64,000 bases of DNA from UBA3064 sp023258775 (GTDB taxonomy: Bacteria; Pseudomonadota; Gammaproteobacteria; Burkholderiales; Burkholderiaceae_E): positions 62,001 through 126,000 of the forward strand of contig JBIKXS010000002.1 in the NCBI GenBank assembly GCA_044355655.1, in the 5' to 3' direction. The notes under the pieces were generated by a model. That model worked only from the letters and a program-made list of their open reading frames with translations, ran no database searches and was not told where the DNA came from. Each line of letters opens with the position of its first letter. The first letter of the stretch is position 1. Made by a program: the position numbers and the translations under genes. This document shows positions 35,172 through 43,687 of the stretch, in pieces.

Positions 35172-35304
35172 GCGATTCAAAAGCACAAAGGCTAATCAAG
35201 AGCGCGAAGGCCTATCAAAAGCACGGCAGCCATTCAAAAGCACAGCAGCCATTCAAAAGCACGGCAGCGAATCAAGAGCGCGAAGGCCAATGCCAACGCC
35301 TCGG
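35172..35304. repeat. Seven 19-bp tandem repeats between rnr and rlmB
   Basis: Units start at 35172, 35191, 35210, 35229, 35248, 35267 and 35286 with an exact 19-bp period. Units 3-5 read GCCNATCAAAAGCACGGCA with few changes; units 2 and 6 share TCAAGAGCGCGAAG; unit 7 is diverged. The array begins 12 bp after the rnr stop and fills the spacer up to about 45 bp before rlmB. Confidence 0.93.
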
Positions 35305-35350
35305 ATGCCCTTGATAGTTCCGTTCTTGATAAGGTTTGAGGTAACTTAAG

Positions 35351-36112
35351 ATGACACTCCAGGGTTTTCATGCCGTCATGGCCCGGCTCAAGCGCCAAGC
35401 GGATTTGATCGAGGTTATTTACGTTGATGAATCGAGGAGAGATCCTCGGATGCGCGAGTTGCTCGATCTGGCAAAGCGGCAAGGTGTTAAGTTGCTACCG
35501 GTTGACGGTCAGCGCATTGAACGACTTGCGCCGGGCAGACGGCACCAAGGTCTCGTTGCAATTTGTGCTGAGACGATGCCGAGACTCGGTGTGGAAGATT
35601 TGTTCATTGAAGGTGAAAAGCCCCCGCGCTTACTCTTGCTCGATGGCGTAACCGATCCCAGGAATCTCGGCGCTTGCTTGCGGGCTGCTGATGGGGCAGG
35701 TATCCGTGCGGTGATTGCGCCTAAGGATCATGCTTGTCCTCTGACCGATGCTGCCATTCAGACCGCCTCAGGTGCTGCTGAGTCAGTGAACTACATCCTT
35801 GTGACCAATCTTGTTAGGACGATGCAAGAGCTTCAAGAACGAGGTCTATGGTTGATTGGATTTGCCGAGGACGCATCTACTGGTCTTTGGGATGCAACAT
35901 GGCCGAGTTCGACAGGGTTTGTGATGGGCGCTGAGGGAAAAGGTTTAAGACGTCTTGTTCGCGAGACCTGCGATCAACTCGTGCATTTGCCGATGCTTGG
36001 TCAGGTTGCTAGTTTGAATGTTGCTGTTGCTAGCGGAATCGTGCTGTATGAGGCACTCAGACGAGAGCAGGGGATTGGCCCAGGCGATAAAGGGGCTATT
36101 GCGCCAACCTGA
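35351..36112 (+). CDS. rlmB: 23S rRNA (guanosine(2251)-2'-O)-methyltransferase
   Basis: 253 residues, SPOUT fold: N-terminal substrate-binding domain (GFHAVMARLKRQADLIEVIY), then knot motifs LLLLDGVTDPRNLGACLRAA, VMGAEGKGLRRLVRETC and LGQVASLNVAVASGIVLYE. The rnr-rlmB pairing is the conserved one. Its last 168 bp overlap the convergent cysQ gene. Confidence 0.95.
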   Translation: MTLQGFHAVMARLKRQADLIEVIYVDESRRDPRMRELLDLAKRQGVKLLPVDGQRIERLAPGRRHQGLVAICAETMPRLGVEDLFIEGEKPPRLLLLDGVTDPRNLGACLRAADGAGIRAVIAPKDHACPLTDAAIQTASGAAESVNYILVTNLVRTMQELQERGLWLIGFAEDASTGLWDATWPSSTGFVMGAEGKGLRRLVRETCDQLVHLPMLGQVASLNVAVASGIVLYEALRREQGIGPGDKGAIAPT

Positions 36113-36937
36113 CTTGCTATACCGAAAACGATCCATTTGCTCATCGACAACCAAGCCGCCAGCTGCCTCGAGCACAGCTTGCCCGGCTGCGGTGTCCCAC
36201 TCCATGGTCGGCGCAAAGCGCGGATAAACATCGGCAAAACCTTCGGCAAGCTTGCAGAATTTTAAAGAAGATCCAAAGTCAGAGCGCTCGGTCACCGGAT
36301 GCTCATTGACCCATGATGCGGTGCGAGCGTCGAGATGTGATGCGCTGACAAGCGCATGCAAGCTGTTGGCGTTGCCATGTCTTGACCGTATGGTGTGTTG
36401 GTTCGGGGTACCAGGTCGATCGATCAGATCAGTGATCTTCGGCGCTTGACCGGAAAATTTCCAGGCCCGTCGTTGACAGGCCTCGCCTTCTTCTCTCGGA
36501 TCTCCCAGGGTGAATCCAAGATAAAGCGCTTTCATTGCAGGCGCGTAAACAAGGCCTAAAAGCGGAAAGTTTTCGTGAATCAAAGCCAGATTCACCGTGT
36601 AATGAGGCCTGCCAGCCACAAACTCCCGGGTCCCGTCGAGCGGATCGACGAGCCAGTAGGCCTGCCCGCCAATAGACATAGCATTCAATCGTTCAGGAGA
36701 CGCTTCTTCAGAGACAATAGGAATCGCATAACGTTGCAAAAACTGATTCAGAATGCCCTCAGCTGCAATATCCGCTCTGGTTAATGGTGAGTTATCTTTT
36801 TTGTACTCAAGACCGAGATCACTGGCTCTAATTGCTTCGATGGCGCTTCCAGCTTCCATACAGACGCCAGCCAAATCGAGCAATAAGCGCCGAGCACAGT
36901 CTGCAGTTACCGTCAAGCTGTCTGAATTGTGTAGCAT
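35945..36937 (-). CDS. cysQ: 3'(2'),5'-bisphosphate nucleotidase CysQ, C-terminally extended
   Basis: 330 residues of the FIG superfamily (Mg2+-dependent, Li+-sensitive): YKKDNSPLTRADIAAE, metal sites IVSEEAS and WLVDPLDGTREFVAGRPHYT, and WDTAAGQAVLEAAGG. It removes PAP produced by sulfate assimilation. The family normally ends near WRNSPFIAWA; about 50 extra residues follow, encoded entirely antisense to rlmB, indicating loss of an earlier stop. It has divergent spacing of 16 bp to the next regulator. Confidence 0.88.
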   Translation of the reverse strand: MLHNSDSLTVTADCARRLLLDLAGVCMEAGSAIEAIRASDLGLEYKKDNSPLTRADIAAEGILNQFLQRYAIPIVSEEASPERLNAMSIGGQAYWLVDPLDGTREFVAGRPHYTVNLALIHENFPLLGLVYAPAMKALYLGFTLGDPREEGEACQRRAWKFSGQAPKITDLIDRPGTPNQHTIRSRHGNANSLHALVSASHLDARTASWVNEHPVTERSDFGSSLKFCKLAEGFADVYPRFAPTMEWDTAAGQAVLEAAGGLVVDEQMDRFRYSKSGWRNSPFIAWANPLLSSECLIQHDSASNSNIQTSNLTKHRQMHELIAGLANKTS

Positions 36938-36953
36938 AGCGCTGTGGAATCCT

Positions 36954-37673
36954 ATGGATATGCCAATAAGTGCTTATGCTACGTTGTCTCGCTTCGAAGG
37001 GTTGCTTTTGGATACCGTAAACAGAATAACGACCGCCGCAACGGTCGACGTTGTCGTTATTGAAGATCATCCGCTCTATGTTGAAGCCCTATTGTCGCTT
37101 CTTTCTGTGGCACTTTCGGGACGAAAAATCGAGCGCTTTCGCGATATCGAGTCGGCAGAACCTCTACTGCGTGTTGCCAGTCCCACGGTTATTTTGCTTG
37201 ACTTAATGCTGCCTGGCTTAAGAGGGACAGATGCACTTCGCCGTGTCAGGCAGCAATGTCCCGATGCGGTCATGGTGACGATTTCTGGCGCCGATGACCC
37301 AGTTCAAGTCTCAGCATGTTTTGCGGCAGGTGCCCAGGCCTTTGTTTCAAAAGCTGCAAAACCCCAGGATATTGCGTCGGTTGTCCGCGCGGCGGTGGAA
37401 GGGCGCTTGGTGCCCCCGGTCTGGATTAGTAGCGGTGGGCCGCAAGACCCGAAGGCTCTTAATCAGGTGAACTTAACTGACCGGCAAATGGAAGTCTTGC
37501 AGTTAATGTGCCTTGGACATTCAAATAAACACATATCTGGTGTGCTTGGTATTACCGAACAAACAACTAAAGCTCATGTGTCAGCGATCTTTAGAGAACT
37601 TGGCGTATTCAATCGAACCCAGGCTGTGCTAATTGCCAAGCGGAGAGGCATGGTTAGCCCGGATCCTGTTTGA
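36954..37673 (+). CDS. Orphan NarL/LuxR-type response regulator
   Basis: About 239 residues from ATG 36954 (a longer frame upstream runs antisense through cysQ and is not credible). The receiver domain is canonical: DVVVIEDHPLYVEALL, phospho-Asp in ILLDLMLPGLRG, Lys in AFVSKAAKP. The C-terminal LuxR HTH reads LTDRQMEVLQLMCLGHSNKH and TTKAHVSAIFRELG. No kinase is adjacent. It starts 16 bp from the divergent cysQ start. Confidence 0.85.
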   Translation: MDMPISAYATLSRFEGLLLDTVNRITTAATVDVVVIEDHPLYVEALLSLLSVALSGRKIERFRDIESAEPLLRVASPTVILLDLMLPGLRGTDALRRVRQQCPDAVMVTISGADDPVQVSACFAAGAQAFVSKAAKPQDIASVVRAAVEGRLVPPVWISSGGPQDPKALNQVNLTDRQMEVLQLMCLGHSNKHISGVLGITEQTTKAHVSAIFRELGVFNRTQAVLIAKRRGMVSPDPV

Positions 37674-37675
37674 CC

Positions 37676-37701
37676 AGCTGAAAAACGAGCGTTTTTTTGC
37701 T
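37676..37701 (+). terminator. Possible intrinsic terminator after the response regulator
   Basis: Starting 2 bp after the stop: AGC-TG-AAAAAC-GAGC-GTTTTT-TT-GCT can fold with a GAGC tetraloop and gives a run of seven T. The stem is mostly A-T, so strength is doubtful. Confidence 0.4.
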
Positions 37702-37937
37702 GACAAAGATAGTCTGGCTGTTAACGATTGACTTGATGGCAGAAATACACGCGCTGCGTAAGATAGATTGGCTTCTTGAGGCAGGCTCGCAGTTAAAGAC
37801 TGGCGATATCTTGCTGAAAATCAGAACGGCACAATGAAATGCACGCTCTCGCAGGTGATACGGTGATCTTCACTGCTTTTAACCTCGAACCTGCGTCCCA
37901 GGATCCAAGCGACGTGAAAATCACCTTCATTCAATAA
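37697..37937 (+). pseudogene. Possible decayed biotinyl/lipoyl-domain remnant in a spacer
   Basis: The 292-bp spacer between the response regulator and livK has two tiny open stretches in different frames. The first, from an in-frame TTG at 37697 or ATG 37736 to 37837, encodes MAEIHALRKIDWLLEAGSQL then KTGDILLKIRTAQ. Its A-x-x-x-I-x-x-x-L-x-x-G-x-x-x-x-x-G-D-x-L-x-x-I pattern resembles the C-terminal half of a biotin-carrier or lipoyl domain, with the lysine turn degraded. The second (37839-37937, 32 residues) is unrecognised. Neither has a clear ribosome site. Chance is not excluded. Confidence 0.25.
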
Positions 37938-37965
37938 ATCACCTTGGCTGTCAAACTCGCTTCAT

Positions 37966-39198
37966 TTATCGACCGAGGACTTTGCCAAATCGAACCCAAC
38001 GCTTGCCATCCCACCTTGCAGGTTGCATACGCTCGATCGGGAAGAAATCATCGGCGCCGGTGCTGATATTTATGCCCGGTAAAAGTGTTGGAACGTTGTA
38101 GTCCTTCAGGCTCGCCGCCTGCTTCATCACATTTTCACGCGTCAGATTATCTCCCGAGCGTTTCAGGACCTCTGTGACGGTCATTGCATTGCTATAGCCG
38201 TAAAGATAGTTCAAGTCCTTGGTATCAGCCTGGGGTAGGTACTTCTTCATGAAGGCAAAATAATCAAGAATTGCCTTATCGTTGGCAAACTCGGGATCAT
38301 CGGGTTCCTTCCAGTAGAGCCCTGTAATAATTCCTATGCCATTGTCAGCGCCAGCAGGAACCATCACCGCACCCGCGCTATTTGAAACAGAGTTCAAGTA
38401 GTGCGTTGGCTTCCAACCGATTTCTGCAGCTTTCTTGATCGCCATTGCAGCAAATTTGGGAATCGTGATGTTAAAAAAGGTATCTGCACCTGAGGCTTTC
38501 AACTGCACCATTTGACTATCGATGGTGGGATCGGTGACCTCATAACTCACCTTGGCCACGATCATCGACTTCGCCTTGTCACCCAAGCCATCCTCAAAGC
38601 CTTTGAGGTAATCCTTACCGTAATCATCGTTTTGATAAAGGATTGCAATCTTGGCGTTTGGCTTGGTTTCAAGAATATGCTGAACGTAAATCTTGGCTTC
38701 TGGCTGATAGCTCGGCTGAAAACCCATGGTCCACGGATAACCCTTGGGATCACCCCACTTCGTTGCGCCGGTTGCAATAAACAAATGTGGCACTTTGCGT
38801 TGATTCATATACTTGTGAATCGCCGAATTGGTTGGCGTACCAAGTGTTGTTACTAAAGCAAGAACGTTATCCTGCTCAACAAGTTTACGGGCCTGCTCCA
38901 GCGTCTTAGGGGGCGAGTATCCATCGTCAAGACTCACGAAGTTAATCTTGCGACCATTAATGCCGCCTTGATCGTTAATCATTTGATAATAGCCAGCTGC
39001 AGCCTTACCGATCGCACCGTAAGCTGACGCCGGTCCGGAGTAGGGCATGATGTTGCCGATTTTAATTTCTTTATCGGTAACGCCCGGCCCGTACTGCTTT
39101 TGTGCGAATGCTGCTGGTCCTGCGCCAGCAACACCTACACCGATAGCGACAGCAGCAATCGCCTGAGTAACTTCACGCCGCTTTGAATTCATCTTCAT
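37966..39198 (-). CDS. livK: Branched-chain amino-acid type ABC transporter, substrate-binding protein
   Basis: 410 residues from ATG 39198, which is preceded by GAAGGGA; the longer upstream frame is antisense to nothing conserved and overlaps livM. Signal peptide (AIAAVAIGVGVAGAGPAAFA) then a periplasmic type I binding fold: IKIGNIMPYSGPASAYG, INDQGGINGRKINFVSLDDG. It overlaps livM by 4 bp (ATGA) and is the last gene of livG-livF-livH-livM-livK. The ligand may be a branched-chain amino acid, but related proteins bind amides, urea or aromatic acids. Confidence 0.9.
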   Translation of the reverse strand: MKMNSKRREVTQAIAAVAIGVGVAGAGPAAFAQKQYGPGVTDKEIKIGNIMPYSGPASAYGAIGKAAAGYYQMINDQGGINGRKINFVSLDDGYSPPKTLEQARKLVEQDNVLALVTTLGTPTNSAIHKYMNQRKVPHLFIATGATKWGDPKGYPWTMGFQPSYQPEAKIYVQHILETKPNAKIAILYQNDDYGKDYLKGFEDGLGDKAKSMIVAKVSYEVTDPTIDSQMVQLKASGADTFFNITIPKFAAMAIKKAAEIGWKPTHYLNSVSNSAGAVMVPAGADNGIGIITGLYWKEPDDPEFANDKAILDYFAFMKKYLPQADTKDLNYLYGYSNAMTVTEVLKRSGDNLTRENVMKQAASLKDYNVPTLLPGINISTGADDFFPIERMQPARWDGKRWVRFGKVLGR

Positions 39199-40154
39199 AT
39201 TCCCTTCTTTCTCCTGTTGATGATGCCCATGATTCCGTTGGGGGCGAGGTACATCAGCGCGATCAAAAATACGCCATATACCGCCCAAGGTGCTGATTTA
39301 GAAATTTGATCAGCAATATTCGGTACAAATTGAATAAATGCAGCACCGAAAATTGCACCAGGGATTGAGGCTAAGCCGCCAACAACCACGCCGACCAAAA
39401 ATGAGATTGACAAAAAGACATTGAAGCTATCCGGTGCAACGAATGCAACGGTAATTGCGCCAAGTGCGCCTGCTACCCCAGTGAAGGCTGCTGAGACGCC
39501 AAAGGTAATCGTCTTGGTGACGGCCAGGTTAACGCCGAGAGCGCCAGCTGCGATTGGTTGATCGCGTACTGCGACAATCGCTCGCCCAATCCGACCTTCG
39601 AGCAAATTGCGCGCGATAACAAACATAATGACCGTTACCGCCAAAACCATGAAATACAGCCATCGATCCTCTGAAAGCGGCTGGCCAAACAAGGAGAACT
39701 CCACGGGCGGGGTAGGTTTCATCAGGATAATGCCTTGAACGCCACCCGTGAAAGCTTCAAAGTGCTTGAACTTCAATAATTGCGGCATGGCAAGCGCGAG
39801 GGCGAACGTGGCTAGTGCCAGGTAGTGACCACCTAGCCTTAGCGCTGGAAATCCCATCAGGATGCCCGCCGCAAAACAGACGCCTGCTGCCACTGGAATT
39901 GTCGCAAGATAAGGCACACCGAAGCGGTCCATCAAGATTGCAGCGCAATAGCCGCCAATTGCATAAAAGGCGCCGTGACCGAGCGAGATCTGGCCACCGT
40001 AACCCGTCAGTATGTTTAAGCCGAGAAGCGCGATCGCGTAGATCAGCATGAGGCTGAGTTGAAAGACCCGAAAGTCCTTGATTAAAAAGGGCAGCACGAT
40101 GAGTCCAAGGCCGAAAATTACCCAGACTGGCCAGCGGTTGAGTTGGTTCATCAT
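39195..40154 (-). CDS. livM: Branched-chain amino-acid type ABC transporter permease LivM
   Basis: 319 residues, about eight to ten membrane helices, with the LivM signature LNILTGYGGQISLGHGAFYAIGGY and the cytoplasmic coupling segment VAVRDQPIAAGALGVN. C-terminus IMGIINRRKKGI. It forms the heterodimeric channel with LivH, encoded 6 bp upstream. Confidence 0.93.
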   Translation of the reverse strand: MMNQLNRWPVWVIFGLGLIVLPFLIKDFRVFQLSLMLIYAIALLGLNILTGYGGQISLGHGAFYAIGGYCAAILMDRFGVPYLATIPVAAGVCFAAGILMGFPALRLGGHYLALATFALALAMPQLLKFKHFEAFTGGVQGIILMKPTPPVEFSLFGQPLSEDRWLYFMVLAVTVIMFVIARNLLEGRIGRAIVAVRDQPIAAGALGVNLAVTKTITFGVSAAFTGVAGALGAITVAFVAPDSFNVFLSISFLVGVVVGGLASIPGAIFGAAFIQFVPNIADQISKSAPWAVYGVFLIALMYLAPNGIMGIINRRKKGI

Positions 40155-40160
40155 CGTTCC

Positions 40161-41033
40161 TCAGACGCGGGTGACAACGGTTTTGCCAAAAAGCCCATCG
40201 GGTTTTATGGTGAGAATTGCAACAATCAACACCAAAGCCACCGTCAGCTTGAGTTCAGTTCCGATCACATACGCACCGAGTAAATTTTCAAGAACGCCCA
40301 CGATCAGACCACCAATCACTGCTCCCCAGGGGTTATCGATTCCCCCAAGCAGCGCAGCGGCAAAACCGTACAACAGAATGCCGGACATCATATTGGGATC
40401 AAGAAAAACGATCGGCGCGACCATCATGCCTGCGACTGCACCAACGGCCGCTGCAAAGCCCCAACCGATCGCCAGCATCCATGAAACCTTGATGCCGACC
40501 AAGCGGGCAGAGTCTGGATTTAAGGCTGCTGCGCGCATGGCTAAACCGATGGGCGTAAAGCGCAAAAAGCTGAAAATACAAAGTAAAACGGCAAGCGTAA
40601 CCATGGTTGAACCGAGCTGGTGGCCTGAGAAGTACTTGCTGATTAGTAGGCCTTCTTTAGGAAATGGGCTCGGAAAGACTTTGATCGTATGGTCAAAAAG
40701 CATGCCCGAAACTGCATTAAAAATTACGAGCAGACCAATAAAAACAATTACATTGGTGAGAACGGGCGCCTTCTCGACAGGTCGCAGAATGACGCGCTGA
40801 ATTGCTACGCCGCCTGCAAATGCGATCACCAGGGTTGCAGCGAAAGCGATCCAGTAGGGCAAGCCCAGCTGTATCAAGGCCCAGGCAATATAAGTGGCGA
40901 AAGTCGCCATCTCACCTTGTGCGAAATTGATGTGATGGGTGGATTGATAAATCATAACGAGCGCCAGACCAACCGCAGCATAGATGCCGCCGTTGGTCAC
41001 GCCTGATAAAACCTGTAACAAAAAAGCTTCCAT
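40161..41033 (-). CDS. livH: Branched-chain amino-acid type ABC transporter permease LivH
   Basis: About 290 residues from ATG 41033, which has AAGGAG upstream; an upstream in-frame ATG (41063) is rejected. It starts MEAFLLQVLSGVTNGGIYAA, has eight membrane helices, NFAQGEMATFATYIAW and the coupling segment MRAAALNPDSARLVGIKVS, and ends KPDGLFGKTVVTRV. Confidence 0.93.
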   Translation of the reverse strand: MEAFLLQVLSGVTNGGIYAAVGLALVMIYQSTHHINFAQGEMATFATYIAWALIQLGLPYWIAFAATLVIAFAGGVAIQRVILRPVEKAPVLTNVIVFIGLLVIFNAVSGMLFDHTIKVFPSPFPKEGLLISKYFSGHQLGSTMVTLAVLLCIFSFLRFTPIGLAMRAAALNPDSARLVGIKVSWMLAIGWGFAAAVGAVAGMMVAPIVFLDPNMMSGILLYGFAAALLGGIDNPWGAVIGGLIVGVLENLLGAYVIGTELKLTVALVLIVAILTIKPDGLFGKTVVTRV

Positions 41034-41174
41034 CCTCGCTTGCTCCTTTAAGTCCATACCCATTGGCGCGGTGAGAGCCCCGGCCTGGAGAACGTCGAAA
41101 TCAAGAAAAAGGCATCTCCAACGTTCGAGAAAAGTTCACTAGCCTTGCGCAAGTCGAATCTCGTACATAGCAGC

Positions 41175-41885
41175 TTAGTAACCAAGATAAACACGTCGAA
41201 TCGATTCGTCCGAGCGAATGTCAGCCGCTGGTCCCGATAAAACAACATTGCCGGTTTCCAACAAATAAGCATGGTCAGCAAGACCTAAAGCAAGCGAGGC
41301 ATTTTGTTCAACCAAAAGCATGCTGACCTTATCTTCCTTGTTAATGCTGCGCATGATCTGGAAAATTTCTTGAACAATGAGCGGTGCAAGCCCAAATGAT
41401 GGCTCATCAAGCAACAAAAGCTTGGGTCGAAGCATCAGCGCTCGGCTTATCGCAAGCATTTGTTGCTCGCCGCCTGATAAGGTTCCAGCTTGTTGCCGGT
41501 AACGTTCCTTGAGCCGCGGGAAGCGCTCATACATCCGTTCAATATCTGCCTCGACGCCGTCTCGATCGCGACGTGTGTAGGCACCAAGTCGCAGGTTTTC
41601 TTCAACAGAGAGCGCCGTAAAGGTGCCGCGACCATCTGGGACATGCGCCATGCCCATTCTTACAATGGACTCGGTTGGCTTGCTATCGACCCGCTGTCCC
41701 AGGAACTGAATTTCACCGGCTGTTCGAACGGTTTGACAAACGGCTCGCAAGGTGGTTGTTTTTCCTGCGCCGTTTGCCCCTAGGATGGTCGTTATGCCAC
41801 CCTGCTCGAGCTTAAAAGTCACGCCAAACAAGGCCTGGGTTGCCCCATACCAAGCTTGAAGTTGATTGACTTGGAGTAATGTCAT
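41175..41885 (-). CDS. livF: Branched-chain amino-acid type ABC transporter ATPase LivF
   Basis: 236 residues: Walker A ILGANGAGKTTTLRAV, signature LSGGEQQMLAISRALM, Walker B LLLLDEPSFGLAP, H-loop region VEQNASLALGLADHAYLLETG, typical of LivF. ATGA overlap with livG. The 141-bp gap to livH carries no recognisable gene. Confidence 0.95.
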   Translation of the reverse strand: MTLLQVNQLQAWYGATQALFGVTFKLEQGGITTILGANGAGKTTTLRAVCQTVRTAGEIQFLGQRVDSKPTESIVRMGMAHVPDGRGTFTALSVEENLRLGAYTRRDRDGVEADIERMYERFPRLKERYRQQAGTLSGGEQQMLAISRALMLRPKLLLLDEPSFGLAPLIVQEIFQIMRSINKEDKVSMLLVEQNASLALGLADHAYLLETGNVVLSGPAADIRSDESIRRVYLGY

Positions 41886-42667
41886 GCTGCCTCCCCACCA
41901 AGGTAGGCGCGGATGACCTCAGGGTGTTTTTGGATTTGCTCTGGTGTACCTTCGGCAATTTTCTTGCCGAAGTTTAAGGCAACAATCCAGTCCGAGACGC
42001 TCATCACAAGGCTCATATGGTGCTCGACCAAGAGCACTGTAATGCCCATTCGGTCCCTTACATCTTTAATCAGCTCACCGAGACCATGGAGCTCTTCATG
42101 GTTAAGTCCTGCGGCTGGCTCATCGAGCAGCAAGAGTTTGGGTTGTGATGCAAGGGCTCGTCCGAACTCGACTCGTTTTTGAATACCAAAAGGAAGCTCG
42201 CCAGCGGGCCGCTCCGCGTAGTCGGTGAGTTTTAAATACTTCATGACCTCATCAGCGCGCTGATTCATTTGCGCCTCCTCGTCTCTGACCTGCCCAACTT
42301 TGAGCATGTTGGCCAGAAAGCCAGAGGATGAACGTGCGTGAGCACCGACCATAACGTTATGCCGAACTGACATTGTTTTGAACATCGCCAAATTTTGGAA
42401 CGTTCTACCGATGCCAATCGTGGCCATGCTGTGAACAGGCGTATTTGATATTGAGTTGCCCTCGAAAACGAGATCGCCTTCTTGGTAAGCATAAAGCCGA
42501 CTCAGGCAATTAAACAGGGTTGTCTTGCCAGCGCCGTTTGGGCCAATAAGACCGCAAACCTTGTTGCGTGGCACATCAAAGCTCACGCCATCAAGCGCTA
42601 CGATGCCACCGAAGCGCACAGTGATTCCTTTGACCGCGAGCAGGCAGTCAGACGCATCGTTCCTCAA
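41882..42667 (-). CDS. livG: Branched-chain amino-acid type ABC transporter ATPase LivG
   Basis: 261 residues: Walker A IGPNGAGKTTLFNCLSRLY, a LivG-type insertion (IGRTFQNLAMFKTMSVRHNV), Walker B LLLLDEPAAGLNHEE, LVEHHMSLVMSVSDWIVALN and C-terminal HPEVIRAYLGGEA. It is the first gene of the liv operon; a promoter is expected in 42668-42840. Confidence 0.95.
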   Translation of the reverse strand: MRNDASDCLLAVKGITVRFGGIVALDGVSFDVPRNKVCGLIGPNGAGKTTLFNCLSRLYAYQEGDLVFEGNSISNTPVHSMATIGIGRTFQNLAMFKTMSVRHNVMVGAHARSSSGFLANMLKVGQVRDEEAQMNQRADEVMKYLKLTDYAERPAGELPFGIQKRVEFGRALASQPKLLLLDEPAAGLNHEELHGLGELIKDVRDRMGITVLLVEHHMSLVMSVSDWIVALNFGKKIAEGTPEQIQKHPEVIRAYLGGEAA

Positions 42668-42801
42668 TAAAGTCTCCTCTCATCGAAACCGGTGTAGCCT
42701 GTCGGTCGGTGCAAACGATCAACGGCAACTTCTCATATGTGCTCGGAGTGTAGCGCGGAGTTTGCTTGGTCCAAATGCCCATCGCATGGACAAGGGGTTT
42801 T

Positions 42802-42815
42802 CACTGATATCAGTG
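42802..42815. promoter_or_regulatory. Perfect 14-bp palindrome upstream of yhhQ
   Basis: CACTGATATCAGTG is fully self-complementary and lies 27 bp before the yhhQ ATG, in the divergent livG/yhhQ spacer. It may be an operator; the regulator is unknown. The rest of this 175-bp spacer shows nothing clear. Confidence 0.45.
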
Positions 42816-42842
42816 GAGCAATAACAGTAGGATTCGAAATTC

Positions 42843-43562
42843 ATGAAACAGCTCGAGTCGTCGATACCGCGCCAGTACCGCTACCTTGACTTGGTCATGG
42901 TTGCCTTCGTGACGGTATATCTTTGCTCCAATCTGATTGGACCTGCAAAAGCCGCTTCGCTTGACTTACCACTTATTGGACAGGTTACCTTTGGAGCCGG
43001 GGTGTTGTTTTTCCCGATCTCTTATGTGTTTGGCGACATCCTTACCGAAGTCTACGGCTACGCGCGAGCACGTCGTGTGATCTGGACCGGCTTTGCAGCC
43101 ATGGTTTTTGCATCCTTTATGGCTTTTGTCGTTGTGTCTTTGCCGCCCGCAGCGGGATGGAGCAATCAGGCGGCCTACGAAATCGCCTTTGGCAGCACCT
43201 GGCGAATTGTTGCCGCCTCGCTAACCGCATATTGTGTAGGTGAATTCGTCAACTCTTTCGTGCTTGCGAAACTCAAGTTGATGACCGAGGGCAAACACTT
43301 GTGGATGCGCACGATTGGTTCGACAGTTTTCGGCGAGGGCGTTGATTCACTGTTGTTTTATCCACTTGCATTTTGGAACAGTGGGTTAATTCCTAACGAA
43401 CTGATTCCTAGTCTCATGCTGTCGCAGTGGATTGCGAAGACAGCTGTTGAGGTGTTGTTTACACCGCTTACCTACAAGATTGTCGGTTTTCTTAAGCGTG
43501 CTGAGCAGGAAGACTATTTCGATCGCGATACTGATTTCACGCCATTTCGAATCAAGACTTAG
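42843..43562 (+). CDS. yhhQ: Queuosine-precursor transporter, YhhQ/VUT family
   Basis: 239 residues, about six membrane helices. The family segment GVLFFPISYVFGDILTEVYGYARAR and the later EFVNSFVLAKLKL and GSTVFGEGVDSLLFY are well conserved. YhhQ imports preQ0/preQ1 for queuosine tRNA modification. No preQ1 riboswitch is evident upstream. Confidence 0.92.
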   Translation: MKQLESSIPRQYRYLDLVMVAFVTVYLCSNLIGPAKAASLDLPLIGQVTFGAGVLFFPISYVFGDILTEVYGYARARRVIWTGFAAMVFASFMAFVVVSLPPAAGWSNQAAYEIAFGSTWRIVAASLTAYCVGEFVNSFVLAKLKLMTEGKHLWMRTIGSTVFGEGVDSLLFYPLAFWNSGLIPNELIPSLMLSQWIAKTAVEVLFTPLTYKIVGFLKRAEQEDYFDRDTDFTPFRIKT

Positions 43563-43687
43563 CAAGCGAAACGAATATGTCTTTGGCAGGCCAGTTCGCG
43601 ATAGACCCGTGAGATCGTGGATCATGTCATGTTTTATTGGCTGATTATTGATTTGATTCCGGTAGCACAGGTTTACATCGTTTAGCC

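Noticed and set aside
34993..35349. 118-residue frame spanning the rnr end and the 19-bp array
   Set aside because: 19 is not a multiple of three, so the repeat does not encode a repeat protein; no ribosome site or motif.
40078..40800. 240-residue open frame antisense to livH and livM
   Set aside because: Low-complexity Lys/Thr/Pro-rich translation with no motif; livH and livM on the other strand are clear.
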